The notes under the pieces were generated by a model. It was not told the origin of the DNA. It searched no databases and was given only the letters and a program-made list of their open reading frames with translations. DNA of 64,000 nt, from positions 5,100-69,099 of the forward strand of contig CALESY010000168.1 in NCBI GenBank assembly GCA_937919945.1, written 5' to 3'. The stretch is from an uncultured Chitinophagaceae bacterium (GTDB taxonomy: Bacteria > Bacteroidota > Bacteroidia > Chitinophagales > Chitinophagaceae). Each line of letters begins with the position of its first letter. Position 1 is the stretch's first letter. Below, in pieces: positions 9,136 through 19,234 of this stretch. The translations under genes were made by a program, and so were the position numbers.

Positions 9136-10428
9136 ATGTCTTCAGCAATCAAAGTAGAAAACCTGAGTAAGGTTTACAATTTAGGAGAAATAGGTACAGG
9201 TACCTTATCGCGCGATATAGAAAGGTGGTGGGCATTGCTGCGCGGAAAGGAAGACCCATACCTGCGCATTGGCGAAACGAACGACCGTGCAGCTAAAGGC
9301 GATAGTAATATTGTATATAGCCTGAGAGATTTAAGCTTTGAGGTAAAGCAGGGCGAGGCTGTAGGTATTATTGGCAGAAACGGCGCCGGTAAAAGTACAT
9401 TGCTCAAGCTGTTATCAAGAGTTACATCTCCTACAGCAGGAAAGATATCCATAAAAGGCAGGATTGCCAGTTTGCTGGAAGTAGGGACCGGCTTTCACCC
9501 TGAGCTGACAGGTAAGGATAATATATTCCTGAACGGTGCCATCATGGGTATGAAGAAGGCAGAGATAAAAAGAAAGCTCGATGAAATTATTGCCTTCAGT
9601 GGTGTAGAGAGATATGTAGATACACCTGTAAAACGCTACAGCAGCGGTATGTATGTAAGGCTGGCATTTGCCGTAGCAGCACACCTGCAAAGCGAAATAT
9701 TAATAGTGGACGAAGTGCTGGCTGTTGGTGATGCGGAATTTCAGAGCAAGTGTCTTGGTAAGATGAAAGATGTATCATCGAACGAAGGGCGTACAGTACT
9801 TTTTGTGAGCCATAATATGGCTGCGATGAATTCATTGTGCACATCGGGCATGATATTGGAAAAAGGTAAATTGCATTACTCCGGTGATATTGATAAAACA
9901 ATAGGCCGCTATCTTGAAATTAACCGTACACACAGTAATACAGACGTAATAGAGCGTACAGATAGGGTTGGTAATCAAAGGCTGAAGTTTGCCAATACCT
10001 GGGTGGAAAATGAAGAGGGGGAAACGATAGAACACGTAGTAAGCGGCCAAAAAATAAAAATTGTTGCCGAGTTGATAAATACAACACGAGAAATAATACA
10101 TGATAATATAAGCGTAGCATTTGCGGTATATGATTATATGGGCTATCAGATAACCGATCTGTCGAACATATATTCTTCAAACGGCGATAAGCTACGTGTA
10201 GATAATAAAGTGAGGATAGCTTGCGAAATACCGAAGTTGCCACTGAATGAAGGTGTATACAGATACAATCTTTATTGCACGATTAATAATGAAGTAGCAG
10301 ACGGGTTGGAGTATGCAGGATATTTCAATGTGAATGCCGGAGATTTTTACGGCACAGGTAGATTGTCTGACAAGAATCAGGGACAAGTGCTGTTTAATCA
10401 GAACTGGAGTATAGTATGTGCGGAATAG
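9136..10428 (+). CDS. Polysaccharide ABC exporter ATPase with C-terminal glycan-binding-type domain (Wzt-like)
   Basis: Nucleotide-binding subunit of 430 residues. Walker A (GRNGAGKST) is at residues 80-88, the signature YSSGMYVRLAFA near residue 168 and Walker B (ILIVDEVLAVGD) near 190. The ATPase ends at about residue 250; the remaining 180 residues resemble the beta-sandwich Wzt C-terminal domain, which in characterised O-antigen exporters recognises the modified non-reducing end of the chain. That function is carried over from the family. The start of the next amidotransferase overlaps this gene by 13 nt. Confidence 0.92.
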   Translation: MSSAIKVENLSKVYNLGEIGTGTLSRDIERWWALLRGKEDPYLRIGETNDRAAKGDSNIVYSLRDLSFEVKQGEAVGIIGRNGAGKSTLLKLLSRVTSPTAGKISIKGRIASLLEVGTGFHPELTGKDNIFLNGAIMGMKKAEIKRKLDEIIAFSGVERYVDTPVKRYSSGMYVRLAFAVAAHLQSEILIVDEVLAVGDAEFQSKCLGKMKDVSSNEGRTVLFVSHNMAAMNSLCTSGMILEKGKLHYSGDIDKTIGRYLEINRTHSNTDVIERTDRVGNQRLKFANTWVENEEGETIEHVVSGQKIKIVAELINTTREIIHDNISVAFAVYDYMGYQITDLSNIYSSNGDKLRVDNKVRIACEIPKLPLNEGVYRYNLYCTINNEVADGLEYAGYFNVNAGDFYGTGRLSDKNQGQVLFNQNWSIVCAE

Positions 10429-12278
10429 CGGGTATCCTTACTAAGGAACGTGTTGAGATGGAAACATTGGTGTCTATGACTGATGCTATAAAACACCGTG
10501 GCCCCGATGGTGAAGGACAATGGATAAATGATAACAAATCGGTAGGGTTAGGGCATCGCAGGTTGTCTATTATAGACTTGTCTTCCAATGCCTCACAACC
10601 TATGCATTCGCCCGATGGCAGATATACCATTGTCTTCAATGGAGAGATATATAATTACCTCGAACTGAAAGCAGAGTTGATAAAACAAGGTGTCCGTTTC
10701 TTTTCCGAATCAGATACCGAAGTGTTGCTGCAACTATACGCCGCGAAAGGCAAAAATTGTCTGCAGGATATAGATGGCATGTTTGCATTTGCTATTTGGG
10801 ACGAACACACCAATCAACTGTTTTGTGGCAGAGACAGATTTGGAGAAAAACCATTTTACTATAGTTATAAGCCGGGTAATACATTTGTGTTCGCTTCAGA
10901 AATGAAGAGCTTATGGAAAACAGGCACTAGCACTGCATTGAATAACAAAATGGTTTACAGGTATATGAATGATAAATACTACTTGTATAATCAGGATGAC
11001 CTGTCGCAAACATTTTACAAAGACATATTTCAGATAGAGCCCGGTCATTGCATTACCCTCAATGAGCAATTACAGCTAACAAAAGAGTGTTATTGGAAAT
11101 TAGATTACACATATACCAACCATGACATCAGTTTCGATGATGCGGTCAATGAGTTCAGACACTTATTTACTACCAGTATCGAAAGGCGTTTGCGCTCTGA
11201 TGTGCCGGTTGGTTCAAGTTTGTCCGGCGGATTAGACAGTTCTTCCATTGTTTGCACTATACATCAGCATTTCAAACCCAACCAGTTTACATTCAGTGCC
11301 AGGTTTCCGGGGTTTGCGAAAGATGAAGGCAAATACATAGACCTGGTTTTAAAAAAGACTGGTATTGAAGGTTTCTTTACCTACCCTGATAGTAATAAGT
11401 TTGTTGATGAAATTTCAACCTTTGTATATCATCAGGAAGAACCTACCGCAGGGGCAAGCCAGTATGCACAATGGGAAGTTATGAAATTGGCTCGTGAGCA
11501 TGGCGTTATCGTATTGCTCGACGGTCAGGGTGCTGATGAGTCTGTTACTGGCTACAATCATTATTTCAATTTTTTCCTTCGTGAATTGCATAAATCAGGG
11601 AAGCACAATCTGCTGCTGGAAGAGCAAAAGAGTAATGTTGAAATACATAACAGGGTAATAGCTGAAAACGACTACTCCTATACTTTGCCGGAGGGCAGGC
11701 ATACAAATGGAAATATATCTGCATTATCGCTTCCCGTATTTAGAAATATGTGGTTATCTCTAAGGGCTAAAAAATCTTTCTTTGCAAAAGATTTTTTACT
11801 CGATGTGTTGCCAGATAATAAAAGCAGGGCAGCCTATGCTCCTGATACGCTGAACGAAGCACTCTGGTATGATGCAGTAAGAGGTAATATGCAGGTTTTG
11901 TTGAAATATGCGGATAGAAATTCTATGGCATTTTCAAGAGAAGTCAGGTTGCCGTTTCTCTATCACAAATTAGTAGAGTTCAATTTCTCACTACCGGCAG
12001 CGTATAAAATACATAAAGGATGGAGTAAATACATACTGCGCAAAAGCATGGAAAATGTATTGCCCGCGGAAATAAGCTGGAGAAAAGATAAGATAGGTTA
12101 TGAGCCGCCTCAGCACAATTGGTTTGCATCACCAATAATGAAAGATAAGTTGTGTGCAGCACAAAGTTTGCTGCAAAAAGAAAGCATCATTAACAAAAAA
12201 GAGATGTTTACAGATAGAGGAAGAGACTGGCAAGTGTTGATGTTGGCAGAAATGATGAATATTCGCAATGCAGGGTAA
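10416..12278 (+). CDS. Asparagine-synthase-type glutamine amidotransferase 2
   Basis: A 620-residue AsnB-family protein with an intact class II glutaminase half (MCGI start, HRGPDGEG, HRRLSIIDL, FNGEIYN, SDTEVLL) and a PP-loop synthetase half (SLSGGLDSSS). The synthetase pocket differs from classical asparagine synthetase: the usual GDGADE motif reads GQGADESVTGY, and the usual PFLD reads PFLY in EVRLPFLYHKL. This argues for an acceptor other than aspartate. The gene starts inside the exporter ATPase gene and ends 11 nt inside the next glycosyltransferase gene. Confidence 0.9.
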   Translation: MCGIAGILTKERVEMETLVSMTDAIKHRGPDGEGQWINDNKSVGLGHRRLSIIDLSSNASQPMHSPDGRYTIVFNGEIYNYLELKAELIKQGVRFFSESDTEVLLQLYAAKGKNCLQDIDGMFAFAIWDEHTNQLFCGRDRFGEKPFYYSYKPGNTFVFASEMKSLWKTGTSTALNNKMVYRYMNDKYYLYNQDDLSQTFYKDIFQIEPGHCITLNEQLQLTKECYWKLDYTYTNHDISFDDAVNEFRHLFTTSIERRLRSDVPVGSSLSGGLDSSSIVCTIHQHFKPNQFTFSARFPGFAKDEGKYIDLVLKKTGIEGFFTYPDSNKFVDEISTFVYHQEEPTAGASQYAQWEVMKLAREHGVIVLLDGQGADESVTGYNHYFNFFLRELHKSGKHNLLLEEQKSNVEIHNRVIAENDYSYTLPEGRHTNGNISALSLPVFRNMWLSLRAKKSFFAKDFLLDVLPDNKSRAAYAPDTLNEALWYDAVRGNMQVLLKYADRNSMAFSREVRLPFLYHKLVEFNFSLPAAYKIHKGWSKYILRKSMENVLPAEISWRKDKIGYEPPQHNWFASPIMKDKLCAAQSLLQKESIINKKEMFTDRGRDWQVLMLAEMMNIRNAG

Positions 12279-13461
12279 AAAAAAGATACTCTTAATAATA
12301 GATAACAAACTGAGTATAGCACCCCGCGCCCAAACAATGGTTCGTGCATTAAAGGGGCACTATGACCTGACTGTAGCGGCATTGGATAAAGATAATGAAG
12401 GTGGTTACAGCTTTGTTCAGATTGAAGCATCAATGGCAAAAAGGCAGAACGCACATTTCAGCTACCCCTTTTTGCTGCGGAAAACAATCTCTTTTTTCTG
12501 GCAAGTATATAATAAAATGCAGGTAGTATGGCCATCTCTGTATTTTGAAAAACGTCTTTGGACAGAAGCGTACAAAAGAAATTTTGCACTATTATCTGCT
12601 CAAAAGTTTGATATAATTATCTGTCATCATCCCGGTAATCTGCCAATGGCAGCAAGGTTGGCAACAACACAGAATGCAACATTGTTCTTTAATGCGCATG
12701 AATACTACCCTAAAGAGTTTGAAAGTGATGCCGGCTGGGTGAAGACAGCACAGCCTATGGTGAAGTATATCTGCAAAACGTACTTGCCGTCAGTGCAAAA
12801 AATTATTACAGTGTCAGACGGATTGGCAACAGCATACAAAGAAGAATATGGCAAAGACAGTATCATCGTTCCTTGCGTAAAGCCATACGCTGACTTAAAG
12901 CCATCCGTCGTAAATGCTGATAAAATACGGCTCGTGCATCAAGGTTATGCCAATGCAGACAGGAAGATTGAGACGATGATAAAAACCTGTGATTATCTTG
13001 ACGAAAGGTTTGAATTGCACTTGTACCTGATGCCTACAAACGTAGACTATTACAATGATTTAATAAACAGTATACGCAAGCGAAAGAATATTGTATTGCA
13101 TGATGCAATGCCTTATAACAAGCTATTGACAGAGCTGAATCAATATGATATAGGGCTGTATATATTAGAGCCGACCAACTTCAATACAAGGCACATGCTG
13201 CCAAATAAATTGTACGAATTCATACAGGCAAGGTTAATGGTAGCCATAAGTCCGTCTGTAGAAATGATGAAAGTTGTGCAGCAATATGCAATTGGTATTG
13301 TTACTGAAGATCATACAGCAGAGAGTATGGCGGCGGCACTGAATGCATTGTCAGTTGAAGATATACGCAAGTATAAAAACAATACTCAATCAGCAGCTGA
13401 AAATGAAGCTGCGGAAGCATACTATCCTTTGATACAAGATACAATATCAGTTAAAGGCTGA
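12268..13461 (+). CDS. Glycosyltransferase, GT-B fold
   Basis: A 397-residue protein with a GT-B layout: N-terminal KKKILLIIDNKLSIAPRAQT, an HHPGNLPMAARL turn, an HEYYPKEF stretch, the mid-protein KIITVSDGLA, and a donor-domain segment LPNKLYEFIQARL where the Glu would contact the nucleotide sugar. The HxPG and E-D/Y-YxPxE stretches recur in the protein at 29751-31028, so the two appear to be a sub-family within the locus. It sits between two AsnB-type genes and overlaps the first by 11 nt. Confidence 0.8.
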   Translation: MQGKKKILLIIDNKLSIAPRAQTMVRALKGHYDLTVAALDKDNEGGYSFVQIEASMAKRQNAHFSYPFLLRKTISFFWQVYNKMQVVWPSLYFEKRLWTEAYKRNFALLSAQKFDIIICHHPGNLPMAARLATTQNATLFFNAHEYYPKEFESDAGWVKTAQPMVKYICKTYLPSVQKIITVSDGLATAYKEEYGKDSIIVPCVKPYADLKPSVVNADKIRLVHQGYANADRKIETMIKTCDYLDERFELHLYLMPTNVDYYNDLINSIRKRKNIVLHDAMPYNKLLTELNQYDIGLYILEPTNFNTRHMLPNKLYEFIQARLMVAISPSVEMMKVVQQYAIGIVTEDHTAESMAAALNALSVEDIRKYKNNTQSAAENEAAEAYYPLIQDTISVKG

Positions 13462-13470
13462 TAATAAAGT

Positions 13471-15387
13471 ATGTGCGGAATAAGTGGTATATGGAATCTG
13501 AATAGCAAGCCTGTAAGCACGCAGGATATCGTTACTTTTAACGACACGCTGGAGCATAGAGGTCCTGACGGTGGTGATGTCTTCATTGACGATTCATCGT
13601 GTATCGCATTCGGACACAGGCGACTTTCTATTATCGACCTGTCGGATATGGGTAAGCAACCAATGCAAGATGCATCAGGCAGATATGTAATCACATACAA
13701 TGGAGAAGTCTTTAATTATCTGGAACTGAAACAAGAGTTGATAGCTTTAGGGTACGGGTTCTCTTCCAGAACAGATACAGAGGTTATACTAACTGCTTAT
13801 AAAGCATGGGGGCAGGATTGTGTATACAGGTTCAATGGTATGTGGGCATTCGCCATTTGGGATAAACAAGATAAAACGTTGTTTATATCAAGAGACAGAT
13901 TTGGTGTAAAGCCACTATATTATACCTATACAGCTGGCGAATCGTTTGCATTTGCATCAGAAACTACGGCTTTTGCCAAGTTGACGGGCTTCACTAAAAG
14001 CTTTAATAGAAAGAATACCAATCTCACAATCAGGTATCCGTTTTATTTAGAATCAATAGGAGAGACAATCTACGAAGGTATATATAAGCTGAAACCCGGG
14101 CACAACATCATAATAAACACTCGCAAAGAACTGACAATACAGCGATGGTGGAATACTAATGAGCATTTAGTACAAGTGCCTGCAAAATACGAAGACCAGG
14201 TAGCAGAGTTCAAAAATATATTAACGGATGCCTGCAAACTAAGGTTGAGAAGCGATGTGAACATAGGTACAGCGCTGAGTGGGGGCTTAGATTCTTCGTC
14301 AGTATATTGTTTAGTAAGAGAGATGTATGATAAACAACTCTTTGAAACCAATAATACACCACAAGATTGGCAAACAGCGTTTATAGCAGTTTTCCCAGAT
14401 ACTGCAATGGACGAAAAAATATATGCGGATAGTGTAGTTGCACACACAAATGGTACGTCGACATACATATACCCGCAGTATAACAGTTTGGCGGATAGTA
14501 TAATTAATGAAGTGAGGCAGGAAGATTTTATTTACCTGTCGCCACCGGTAGTGCACAATATATACGGGCAGATGAGAAGCAATGGTGTAAAGGTATCTCT
14601 TGATGGGCATGGTGTAGATGAAATGTTGTTTGGTTATCCCAACATGGTGGGCGAGTGGATGGTATCTGAAAAAGATAATGCCACCAGAGATATGCTCTGT
14701 GAAACACTTGCCGGCCTGCTGAACGAGACTAAAGAAACAATAGCGTCCAGATACCTGCATACAATACCTGAAAAGCAAAATAATAACAGGCAACTCTTCA
14801 ACCTGCTACCACAAAGCCTGAAGAACAGCATAAGACGATACAAGTACAATAAGACAAAACATAAAGAGTGGATGCAAGAGTTGCATGTTCCTGCTTTCCC
14901 AGCAGTGGATACTACAGGTAGTCCCTCTTACGATATACCATACAGGTGTTTTCATAGCGATGTATTACCGACACTTTTGCGCAACTGGGATTTAGCATCA
15001 ATGCGGCATGGTGTTGAAATCAGAATGCCTTTCATGGATTGGCGATTAGTAACGTACGTCTTTAGTTTGCCGGGCAGTAGTAAAGTAGGAAATGGTTTTA
15101 CGAAAAGAATACTGAGGGATGCTATGAAGGGTGCTATGCCCGAAGATATAAGAAACAGAAAATATAAAATAGGTATAAATGCCCCAATGGTAGAATGGTT
15201 TAATGATTCATTAAACTCATTTATTACAGATGCGGTCAGTTCACGTTCTTTTGTTGAGTCAGATGTGTGGAATGGCCCATTGTTAAAAGATCATGCTTTA
15301 AAGTTGACAAAAGAAAAAGCATGGACTCAGGGAGATTGTAATACTTTCTGGCCCTACTTGAATGCATGGCTTTTGATGCATAAGTAA
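13471..15387 (+). CDS. Asparagine-synthase-type glutamine amidotransferase 3
   Basis: At 638 residues this is the longest of the four paralogues. The glutaminase domain is intact (MCGI, HRGPDGGD, HRRLSIIDL, YNGEVFN, TDTEVIL), as is the PP-loop (ALSGGLDSSS). In the synthetase half, the usual GDGADE is GHGVDEMLFGY and the usual DR-SMA is WDLASMRHG, although EIRMPFMDWRL keeps the PF-D pattern. It differs from paralogues 1, 2 and 4 at these positions, consistent with a distinct acceptor. It begins 9 nt after a glycosyltransferase and is followed 7 nt later by two GT2 genes. Confidence 0.9.
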   Translation: MCGISGIWNLNSKPVSTQDIVTFNDTLEHRGPDGGDVFIDDSSCIAFGHRRLSIIDLSDMGKQPMQDASGRYVITYNGEVFNYLELKQELIALGYGFSSRTDTEVILTAYKAWGQDCVYRFNGMWAFAIWDKQDKTLFISRDRFGVKPLYYTYTAGESFAFASETTAFAKLTGFTKSFNRKNTNLTIRYPFYLESIGETIYEGIYKLKPGHNIIINTRKELTIQRWWNTNEHLVQVPAKYEDQVAEFKNILTDACKLRLRSDVNIGTALSGGLDSSSVYCLVREMYDKQLFETNNTPQDWQTAFIAVFPDTAMDEKIYADSVVAHTNGTSTYIYPQYNSLADSIINEVRQEDFIYLSPPVVHNIYGQMRSNGVKVSLDGHGVDEMLFGYPNMVGEWMVSEKDNATRDMLCETLAGLLNETKETIASRYLHTIPEKQNNNRQLFNLLPQSLKNSIRRYKYNKTKHKEWMQELHVPAFPAVDTTGSPSYDIPYRCFHSDVLPTLLRNWDLASMRHGVEIRMPFMDWRLVTYVFSLPGSSKVGNGFTKRILRDAMKGAMPEDIRNRKYKIGINAPMVEWFNDSLNSFITDAVSSRSFVESDVWNGPLLKDHALKLTKEKAWTQGDCNTFWPYLNAWLLMHK

Positions 15388-15394
15388 GAATAGC

Positions 15395-16426
15395 TTGAAC
15401 AAAGAATCCAAAATATCAATCATTACGCCTAGCTACAACAGGGCGTATATAATAGATGAGACAGCGGCATCCATATTCTCTCAAACATATACAAACTGGG
15501 AATGGGTGATAGTAGATGATGGCAGCACAGACGATAGCTGGGAGCGACTGCAATCATATGCCCAAAAAGACGATAGGGTAAAAGCATATAAAAGAAACAG
15601 AGAACCGAAAGGTGCCTGTACATGCAGAAACATAGCTGTTGAAAAATGTACAGGAGACTATGTTATGTTTTTAGATACAGACGATGTATTGGCATCTTTT
15701 TGTTTGGAACAAAGAATAAATGCTTTCAATGACAGTGAAGGGGTAGATTTTATCATCTTTCCTTTGCTGTTATTTAAGAAAGAATTGGACGACACAAAAC
15801 TGCTTTGGAATATAGATAAAGATGAAGATGACCTACTAAGAATATTGAAAGGAGATGCCATTTGTCAAGGTACAGGTACATTGTGGAGACGGGAATCTTT
15901 TATGAAAGTAGGTATGTGGAAAGATAGCTTGAAGCTTTGGCAGGATATAGAGTTACACATCAGGAGTTTATTATGGCCAGTACGTTATAAAAAGAGAATG
16001 GACTTACTGCCGGATGTTTTTCTGAGAATATCAGATGATAGCCTGTCGCGCGTTGGGTACTATTCAAGGCCCAAAATGGAAAGCCGTATAGCGGTATATG
16101 AAGATATCTGTACCGAAATTGACAGGCAGAACAAGTTGAGTACTTACAGGGAAGGACTACGTATTATGGGGCTTGATATTGTGTTGGGTGCTGTTAAAAG
16201 TGCTTATCATGAAGGAGCCTCAAGCTTGCTGGCATTTTGTAATAAGCTGGAAATATTTACGTATGCAGAAATAAAACTGCTGAAGTTATTGATAATGCTA
16301 TCAAAATATAAGCTGTATAAAATAAATAGTTTGTATAGTTTTTTCTGGAAAAAAGCCGCAGGTATTGCCCAAAGCAATGATGTTTCATTAACCCGTGTTG
16401 CCTGGGAGGGAGAAGTGAAGCGTTGA
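15395..16426 (+). CDS. Glycosyltransferase family 2
   Basis: A 343-residue GT-A enzyme. The N-terminal donor-binding region reads ISIITPSYNRA, then VDDGSTDDSW, and the metal-binding DXD-type motif is FLDTDD. The start is TTG at 15395, giving MNKESKISI, 7 nt after the preceding stop; no ATG occurs before the conserved N-terminus, so TTG is well supported. The C-terminal 120 residues carry no recognised motif. Specificity is unknown. Confidence 0.9.
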   Translation: MNKESKISIITPSYNRAYIIDETAASIFSQTYTNWEWVIVDDGSTDDSWERLQSYAQKDDRVKAYKRNREPKGACTCRNIAVEKCTGDYVMFLDTDDVLASFCLEQRINAFNDSEGVDFIIFPLLLFKKELDDTKLLWNIDKDEDDLLRILKGDAICQGTGTLWRRESFMKVGMWKDSLKLWQDIELHIRSLLWPVRYKKRMDLLPDVFLRISDDSLSRVGYYSRPKMESRIAVYEDICTEIDRQNKLSTYREGLRIMGLDIVLGAVKSAYHEGASSLLAFCNKLEIFTYAEIKLLKLLIMLSKYKLYKINSLYSFFWKKAAGIAQSNDVSLTRVAWEGEVKR

Positions 16427-16429
16427 GGT

Positions 16430-17395
16430 ATGAATGAAGAAATACTGATATCAGTTGTAATACCGGTTAAAAACGGCGAAGCCTGGATAGAAAGCTGTTT
16501 GAATGCCATACAGGCTCAGACGTTATACCATAAAACGGAAGTTGTAATAATCGATTCTGGCTCTACAGACAGAACGATAGAATTACTAAGTAAGTACAAC
16601 GTCAAGCTAATACAAATTGCGCCTGAGAGCTTTAATCATGGATTGACCAGAAATTTGGGTGTAGAGCATAGCAGCGGAGAGTACGTGGTGATGACGGTGC
16701 AGGATGCCAGAGCAGTAAATAATAAATGGCTTGAGAACCTGCTGGCAGGTTTTGAGATGGCAGATAATGTAGCGGGTGTTTGCGGTATGCAGATAGTACC
16801 ACATGATGCGGATAAAAACCCTGCAGATTGGTATCGTCCTATGTCAGAACCGAAGCCCGTAGTATATCGTTTTGATAATGCAGCATTTCATATGCTGAGC
16901 CCGGAACAAAAAAAAGCAGTTTGTGGTTGGGATGATGTTACAGCCATGTATAGAAAAGCAGTTTTGAAGAAAATACCTTTTAGAAAAACAGGATTTGCTG
17001 AAGATGCGCAATGGGCGAAAGATGCTTATCTGGCAGGGTATACATTAGTTTTCAACCCTATAGCTACCGTGTATCACTACCATTATGAAAACCCTGAATA
17101 TACATATAAACGTACATTCACGGTGTTGTATCATATGTACCGTTTTTTCGGGTACAAGCCGCAAATGCCGCAAGCTTCCCTCATCAACACATTGAGGTTG
17201 TTAAAACTCTTGTGGAAAGAAAGCTCACTTACATTGCAGGCAAAGATGAAATGGTACAAGTATAACATGCAAGCAAGAACAAGCATTAACAACGCTATTG
17301 CAGATTTTATAAGAATAGCGGATGCAGGAGAAGAAGTGTTGGATAATAAACATCAGGAACTTTGCGGAATGCCCCCGGTAGCACCTGCTATATGA
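16430..17395 (+). CDS. Glycosyltransferase family 2, rhamnosyltransferase-like
   Basis: A 321-residue GT2 protein. It starts ISVVIPVKNGEAWIE and has IDSGSTDRT, the variant of the GT2 motif common in rhamnosyltransferase-type members, plus NHGLTRNLG and VMTVQDA in place of the usual DXD. The GFAEDAQWAKDAYLAGY segment carries the Glu-Asp expected near the catalytic base. It lies 3 nt after the previous GT2. A deoxysugar such as fucose as donor would fit the subfamily but is only a suggestion. Confidence 0.87.
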   Translation: MNEEILISVVIPVKNGEAWIESCLNAIQAQTLYHKTEVVIIDSGSTDRTIELLSKYNVKLIQIAPESFNHGLTRNLGVEHSSGEYVVMTVQDARAVNNKWLENLLAGFEMADNVAGVCGMQIVPHDADKNPADWYRPMSEPKPVVYRFDNAAFHMLSPEQKKAVCGWDDVTAMYRKAVLKKIPFRKTGFAEDAQWAKDAYLAGYTLVFNPIATVYHYHYENPEYTYKRTFTVLYHMYRFFGYKPQMPQASLINTLRLLKLLWKESSLTLQAKMKWYKYNMQARTSINNAIADFIRIADAGEEVLDNKHQELCGMPPVAPAI

Positions 17396-17409
17396 GGTAG
17401 TAGAACATT

Positions 17410-19233
17410 ATGTGCGGAATATCAGGAATTATAGCTAAACAAGCCAATAAGTACACACCGGCGATGAAAAAGATGATAGACATCATGTATCATCGCGGGC
17501 CGGATGGTAATGGAATGCATCTGTATGATAATTGTGTTTTAGGTCACAACAGGCTCAGTATAGTAGACCTTAGTACCGGTAATCAACCGATGCTTGATGA
17601 TACGGGCAAGATATGTATTGTCTTTAATGGAGAAATATACGGATACAAGGAATTGCGTAAGCAATTAGATTATCCTTTTAAAACAACATCTGATACAGAG
17701 CTTATTATAGCTATGTATAAAAAATATGGTGTTGGTTTGTTAGATAAGCTGCCAGGTATGTTTGCATTCGCCATATGGGACGATGAAAAGCAGCAGTTCT
17801 TTGCAGCGCGCGATAGATTTGGAGAAAAACCATTTTACTATACCGTGAAAAATGATGAGCTTGTTTTTGCATCAGAGATTAAGGCAATCCATGCATCCGG
17901 TATTGGCGATAAAAAAGTAAACTATCAGGCATTAAGCAAATACCTTAATTACGGTTATACCGGGCCGAAGATGTCTGTATATGAAAACATCCATGTACTG
18001 CCCCCAGCGCATTATCTGATATACAATAACACGGGCTTGCAACTGAAGCGCTATTGGCAAATGCCTGCAACGGACACCCGCATTTCACTTTCAGATGCCA
18101 CTGATAAATTTGAACAACTTTTAACGGAGGCTGTAAAAAAGCAAATGGTGGCGGATGTTGAATGCTGCGCGTTTTTAAGCGGTGGGCTCGATTCGTCAAC
18201 TATAGTAAGTATAGCCCAAACAGTTAATCCTGCACTTAAGACACTTTCTTACGGTTACAAAGGCGAGGACAGTGAATTGCCCTACGCTCGCTTGGTATCC
18301 GATATGTATAATACCAGGCATATAGAAATGCTGGAAGAAAACGTACAAGTGGATGAAGTTTTATTAACACTTGCAAGCGTATATGACGAGCCTTTCGGAG
18401 ATTCATCGGCAGTAGCAACATATCTTATATGCAAAGAAGCAAACGCGCATGGCAAAGTGGTACTGACAGGTGATGGCGCTGATGAATTATTGGGCGGATA
18501 TGTATGGTGGTATCAACCAATACTAAAGCAACTGCAAGACAAACGTACAAATACATTAAGCCAGGCATTTGTAAACGCTATGGCTATTGCTGAAAAACTG
18601 ACAGAAGCAGCAAAGCCTGATCATGGAAGGCGTAAATGGAGAGATAAGTACCATATCCTGAAGCAAGCTAAAAAGTATCCCACACCATTATCGGCAATAC
18701 AGTCTAGGTTTGACAATCTTAATGCGAAAGAACTGAACACAATAGGATTGCCTGAAACAAACGGTTTTTTAGCAGAATGGCAAGAAGATGGTACAATTAA
18801 CGATGCAATAAAATTTGATATTGCAGATTATATGCCCGGCGATATACTGGTAAAAACAGATAGGGCATCTATGGCAAATAGTATTGAGTTAAGGTCTCCT
18901 TTTCTGGATGTAGCCTTAGCAGAGTTTTGTATCTCTATGCCGGGAATGTATAAAGTAACCAGCAACGCGGATAAGATACTGTTAAGAAACGCAATGGAAG
19001 CAAAATGGCCGGAGCAAATAAGAAAACGTCCTAAGCAAGGTTTCGGGTTGGTAAAAAATACATGGTCGGGTACTAAAGAGATGCAAAACCTGTATAGCGC
19101 ATTTGTAACGGACAAGCATAGTAAACTATACACAGTACTGCCATATAACGAAACACAGTCATTACTGAAAAAAAAACCGCAGATGCTGCACTCATTGCTG
19201 ATATTGGCATTATGGGCGGATAAAAACAATTAA
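17410..19233 (+). CDS. Asparagine-synthase-type glutamine amidotransferase 4
   Basis: At 607 residues this is the closest of the four to classical AsnB. The glutaminase half has MCGI, HRGPDGNG, HNRLSIVDL, FNGEIYG and SDTELII; the synthetase half has FLSGGLDSS, TGDGADELLGGY and TDRASMANSIELRSPFLD, retaining the DR-SMA-S-E-R-PFLD pattern. It is followed one nucleotide later by a UDP-glucuronate 4-epimerase-like gene. That suggests the pair makes or uses an amidated hexuronic acid; the link is positional only. Confidence 0.92.
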   Translation: MCGISGIIAKQANKYTPAMKKMIDIMYHRGPDGNGMHLYDNCVLGHNRLSIVDLSTGNQPMLDDTGKICIVFNGEIYGYKELRKQLDYPFKTTSDTELIIAMYKKYGVGLLDKLPGMFAFAIWDDEKQQFFAARDRFGEKPFYYTVKNDELVFASEIKAIHASGIGDKKVNYQALSKYLNYGYTGPKMSVYENIHVLPPAHYLIYNNTGLQLKRYWQMPATDTRISLSDATDKFEQLLTEAVKKQMVADVECCAFLSGGLDSSTIVSIAQTVNPALKTLSYGYKGEDSELPYARLVSDMYNTRHIEMLEENVQVDEVLLTLASVYDEPFGDSSAVATYLICKEANAHGKVVLTGDGADELLGGYVWWYQPILKQLQDKRTNTLSQAFVNAMAIAEKLTEAAKPDHGRRKWRDKYHILKQAKKYPTPLSAIQSRFDNLNAKELNTIGLPETNGFLAEWQEDGTINDAIKFDIADYMPGDILVKTDRASMANSIELRSPFLDVALAEFCISMPGMYKVTSNADKILLRNAMEAKWPEQIRKRPKQGFGLVKNTWSGTKEMQNLYSAFVTDKHSKLYTVLPYNETQSLLKKKPQMLHSLLILALWADKNN

Positions 19234-19234
19234 G

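Noticed and set aside
2241..19233. Four housekeeping asparagine synthetases
   Set aside because: Four copies interleaved with glycosyltransferases, with divergent acceptor motifs in at least two, make asparagine supply an unlikely role.
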